NCBI RefSeq assembly: GCF_014642915.1
Contig: NZ_BMJE01000002.1
Coordinates: 496,001 to 560,000, forward strand
Reading direction: 5' to 3'
Length of the DNA: 64,000 nucleotides
Source: Flavobacterium suaedae
Lineage (GTDB): Bacteria > Bacteroidota > Bacteroidia > Flavobacteriales > Flavobacteriaceae
Shown: piece after piece, positions 61,963 through 64,000 of the stretch
Position numbering within the stretch: position 1 is the stretch's first letter
Layout: each line of letters begins with the position of its first letter
Translations under genes and position numbers: made by a program
The notes under the pieces: generated by a model
What the model saw: only the letters and a program-made list of their open reading frames with translations
Databases searched by the model: none
What the model was told of the DNA's origin: nothing

Positions 61963-62832
61963 TTGAAAACAATTCATTTTAATAAAACAGAATGTGGGGT
62001 TGATTTTTTAATCAACGTACTTCATGATGCCGGTATAGCAGCGACTTATATGCTTCCGGAAATTCATAATTCGGATTATTTTGAGATCATTGTTTTCAAA
62101 AGAGGAAATGGTTATATATTTATAGACAATCGAAAAATACCTATTATCGATAATAGTATTGTATTTATTTCACCTTTTCAACTTAAAAAGTGGGAGGTTG
62201 ACTTGGATAAACTGGATTTTACCATCTTAATTTTTAAGGAGGAATTCTTAAACGAGTTTTTTGCCGATAAGCTTTTTACCTATAAGTTGCTCTACTTTTA
62301 CCAATACGATCACCCTGCTACTTTAAACTCAGATCAGGATAAAATACAAGGTATTTGCAATATTTTGCAAGAAATTAAATCAGAACTTATAGCTCCCAAT
62401 CTTGATAGTGCACATATCATACGTTCCTTAATATATTATATTTTACACCGTCTTAACCGGGATTATGCTGTTGAGAACGATTTGCCTTTTCAAATGGATA
62501 GTGCCAATCATGCTTATGCATTTAAAAAATTACTGGAGGAATACATTAAAGAAAAACAGCGTGTGGAGGACTATAGCGAGCTTCTAGGAATTAGTCGTAT
62601 CTCTTTGAACAAAGCGGTGAAAAAGCAATTCCATCAAACCGCTACACAGCTTTTAAAAAACAGGTTACTAACCGAAATTAAAAACCAGCTCTTGTATTCA
62701 GGTCAATCTATTAGTGAGATTGCTTATGGTTTAGGGTATTCAGAGCCCAACCATTTGATGCGTTTTTTTAAAACACAAACTGGTATAACGGCTTCAGAAT
62801 TTCAATCGGGTTATCAAAATGGTAGTTCATAA
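61963..62832 (+). CDS. AraC-family transcriptional regulator
   Basis: This 289-residue regulator starts with TTG at 61963, as no upstream ATG exists in frame. A cupin-like sensor with IIVFKRGNGYIFIDNRKIPI and VFISPFQLKKWEVD (about 45-90) precedes a helical linker and the AraC double HTH (YSELLGISRISLNKAVKKQF and ISEIAYGLGYSEPNHLMRFF, then KTQTGITASEF). It is 69 nt upstream of an MBL hydrolase gene with which it shares direction; the latter is a likely target. Confidence 0.9.
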   Translation: MKTIHFNKTECGVDFLINVLHDAGIAATYMLPEIHNSDYFEIIVFKRGNGYIFIDNRKIPIIDNSIVFISPFQLKKWEVDLDKLDFTILIFKEEFLNEFFADKLFTYKLLYFYQYDHPATLNSDQDKIQGICNILQEIKSELIAPNLDSAHIIRSLIYYILHRLNRDYAVENDLPFQMDSANHAYAFKKLLEEYIKEKQRVEDYSELLGISRISLNKAVKKQFHQTATQLLKNRLLTEIKNQLLYSGQSISEIAYGLGYSEPNHLMRFFKTQTGITASEFQSGYQNGSS

Positions 62833-62868
62833 CCATAAATAGGTAGCCATCAAAATCTATTACCTGCC

Positions 62869-62876
62869 TAATTTTG
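62869..62876 (+). promoter_or_regulatory. -7 element of the MBL hydrolase gene
   Basis: TAATTTTG fits TAnnTTTG. The split inverted repeat AGGTA/TACCT just upstream (62841-62865) could be an AraC operator. Confidence 0.5.
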
Positions 62877-62901
62877 TACCATCATCAAAACACAGAGAAT
62901 C

Positions 62902-63669
62902 ATGAAGGTACAATTAATTAGGAATGCTACTATGATTGTGGAATACGCAGGAAAAAGAATGCTGGTAGACCCTATGTTTGCCCAAAAAGGTGCTTTGGCT
63001 CGTGGTCCTATGCCGGCAAAAGACTGGAATTGGAGAAGGAACCCCAATAACGATTTACCAATTTCTATTGAAGAAATTATTAAGGATATTGAGTTTGTGT
63101 TTTTAACGCACCTGCACTTTGACCACTGGGATAAGTTTGCAGCAGATGCATTACCAAAAGATATAAAAGTTTTTGTTCAGGATGAAAATGATAAAAAAGT
63201 CATTGCAAAAGCAGGGTTTACCAATCTGGAAATTTTAGGCGAAAATTCAACTTTTGGTGACATTAAGTTAAGCCGAACTAAAGCGCAACACGGTAAAGGA
63301 TTCATTCTTAAACTGGCAGGGCAGGTGACCGGAATGGTTTTAGAACACCCGTCAGAAAAAACACTTTACATTGCCGCTGATACCGTGTGGTATGAGGAAG
63401 TTGGAAAAACAATCAAAAAGTTCAATCCGGAAGCCATTATCGTCAATGGAGGTGACAATCGTTTCATCATTGGTGATCAATTAATCATGAGTAAAGAAGA
63501 CATTTACCGTACGCACCTGGCAGCTCCGAATTCCGATATTGTGGTCGTTCATATGGAAGGGGTGTACCACAATACACTTACAAGAAAAGAATTAAGAAAG
63601 TTTGTGGATGAAAAAGATATTGCAGCAAAAATATTAATTCCCGAAGATGGAGAAACCATAAATTTCTAA
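62902..63669 (+). CDS. MBL-fold metallohydrolase
   Basis: This 255-residue metallo-beta-lactamase-fold enzyme of the UlaG-like group has THLHFDHWD (HxHxDH motif), the Asp in IAADTVWYEE and a C-terminal His in VVHMEGVYHN. Two metal ions are expected. The substrate is unknown. It follows an AraC regulator and overlaps the next NTF2-like gene by one base (TAATG), so both are translationally linked. Confidence 0.88.
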   Translation: MKVQLIRNATMIVEYAGKRMLVDPMFAQKGALARGPMPAKDWNWRRNPNNDLPISIEEIIKDIEFVFLTHLHFDHWDKFAADALPKDIKVFVQDENDKKVIAKAGFTNLEILGENSTFGDIKLSRTKAQHGKGFILKLAGQVTGMVLEHPSEKTLYIAADTVWYEEVGKTIKKFNPEAIIVNGGDNRFIIGDQLIMSKEDIYRTHLAAPNSDIVVVHMEGVYHNTLTRKELRKFVDEKDIAAKILIPEDGETINF

Positions 63670-64000
63670 TGAAGAATACGCTAGAACAAAACAAACAACT
63701 GGTACATGAATTTTACGCTGCCGTAAACAAAGAAGATTATAAAGCAGCAAGTGCGTATTTACATAAAAATTTTATATTTTATGTACAGGTAGACCAACCT
63801 ATCCGGGGAGCAGATGGTTTTGTAGCTTCCGAAAAGAAGAATTTTGATGCTTTTGGTGAATTTGATTTTCAGATTATAGATCTTATTGCGGAGGGTAACA
63901 AAGTAGCGGTCTATATGACTCACGAAGGGAAGCACTCTAACAAGCCACTAATGGGGCTGGAACCCAAAGGGAACAATATACGATTTTCACTAATGATGTG
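63669..64000 (+). CDS. NTF2/SnoaL-like protein, partial
   Basis: This frame is open to the window edge, with 110 residues visible: ATG at 63669 overlaps the MBL stop by one base. VHEFYAAVNKEDYKAASAYL, VDQPIRGADGFVAS and VAVYMTHEGKHSNKPLMGLE mark a SnoaL-like ester cyclase or NTF2-fold family. Members bind or isomerise small hydrophobic molecules. The C-terminus lies outside the window. Confidence 0.75.
   Translation, partial: MKNTLEQNKQLVHEFYAAVNKEDYKAASAYLHKNFIFYVQVDQPIRGADGFVASEKKNFDAFGEFDFQIIDLIAEGNKVAVYMTHEGKHSNKPLMGLEPKGNNIRFSLMM

Overview
The window is chromosomal DNA of a Bacteroidota bacterium, most likely family Flavobacteriaceae. The evidence is low GC, the Bacteroidota -7 promoter element TAnnTTTG in front of several housekeeping genes, a type IX secretion C-terminal domain, a FecI/FecR/TonB-receptor regulatory locus, FadL- and OmpA-type outer-membrane proteins and many lipoproteins. 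I cannot name the species from sequence alone.

Layout. 1-9.7 kb: small regulatory, membrane and stress genes, a candidate SLATT-type two-gene module beside a duplicated gene scrap, htpG, and lipocalin/OmpA/barrel envelope proteins. 10-25 kb: an orphan ABC ATPase, a FabH-like KAS III, an L,D-transpeptidase, a secreted GH43 enzyme, a TonB-type receptor, argS, an overlapping SGNH / LysM-SGNH / MBOAT operon (probable O-acetylation of an envelope glycan), and a PNGase F-like amidase with a type IX sorting tail. 25-29.3 kb: a sigma factor, FecR anti-sigma factor and STN-domain receptor operon. 29.4-36.9 kb: a probable structured RNA, ffh, folD, an SDR and its AraC regulator, rluF-type pseudouridine synthase and rimO. 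37.0-39.6 kb: a toxin-immunity locus in which a lipoprotein with a C-terminal Tae4-type amidase domain is split by a homopolymer frameshift and is followed by a Tai4-like lipoprotein. 39.7-46.1 kb: FadL, a Tyr/Trp/Asn-rich lipoprotein, proS, two tRNA-Glu genes and rpsT. 46.2-54.4 kb: an M20 hydrolase with alanine racemase, a GH95 fucosidase, and a deacetylase / glycosyltransferase / wecB polysaccharide operon. 54.6-64 kb: an accessory region that looks richer in GC, holding oxidoreductases, pirin, SRPBCC, Crp/Fnr and AraC regulators, an MBL hydrolase and an NTF2-like protein, with gene debris at its margins.

How the genes work together. The accessory region appears to hold two local regulatory circuits. 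Three minus-strand transcription units (ADH-pirin, SRPBCC, NmrA-OYE) share the same 22-bp box exactly 20 nt from a CTTTGTA core. A second, unrelated 20-bp palindromic element lies in front of both the Crp/Fnr gene and the SDR gene, at the same distance from their -7-like elements. Together with the frameshifted Tae4 toxin locus and the uncharacterised RNA before ffh, these are the most interesting features I found.
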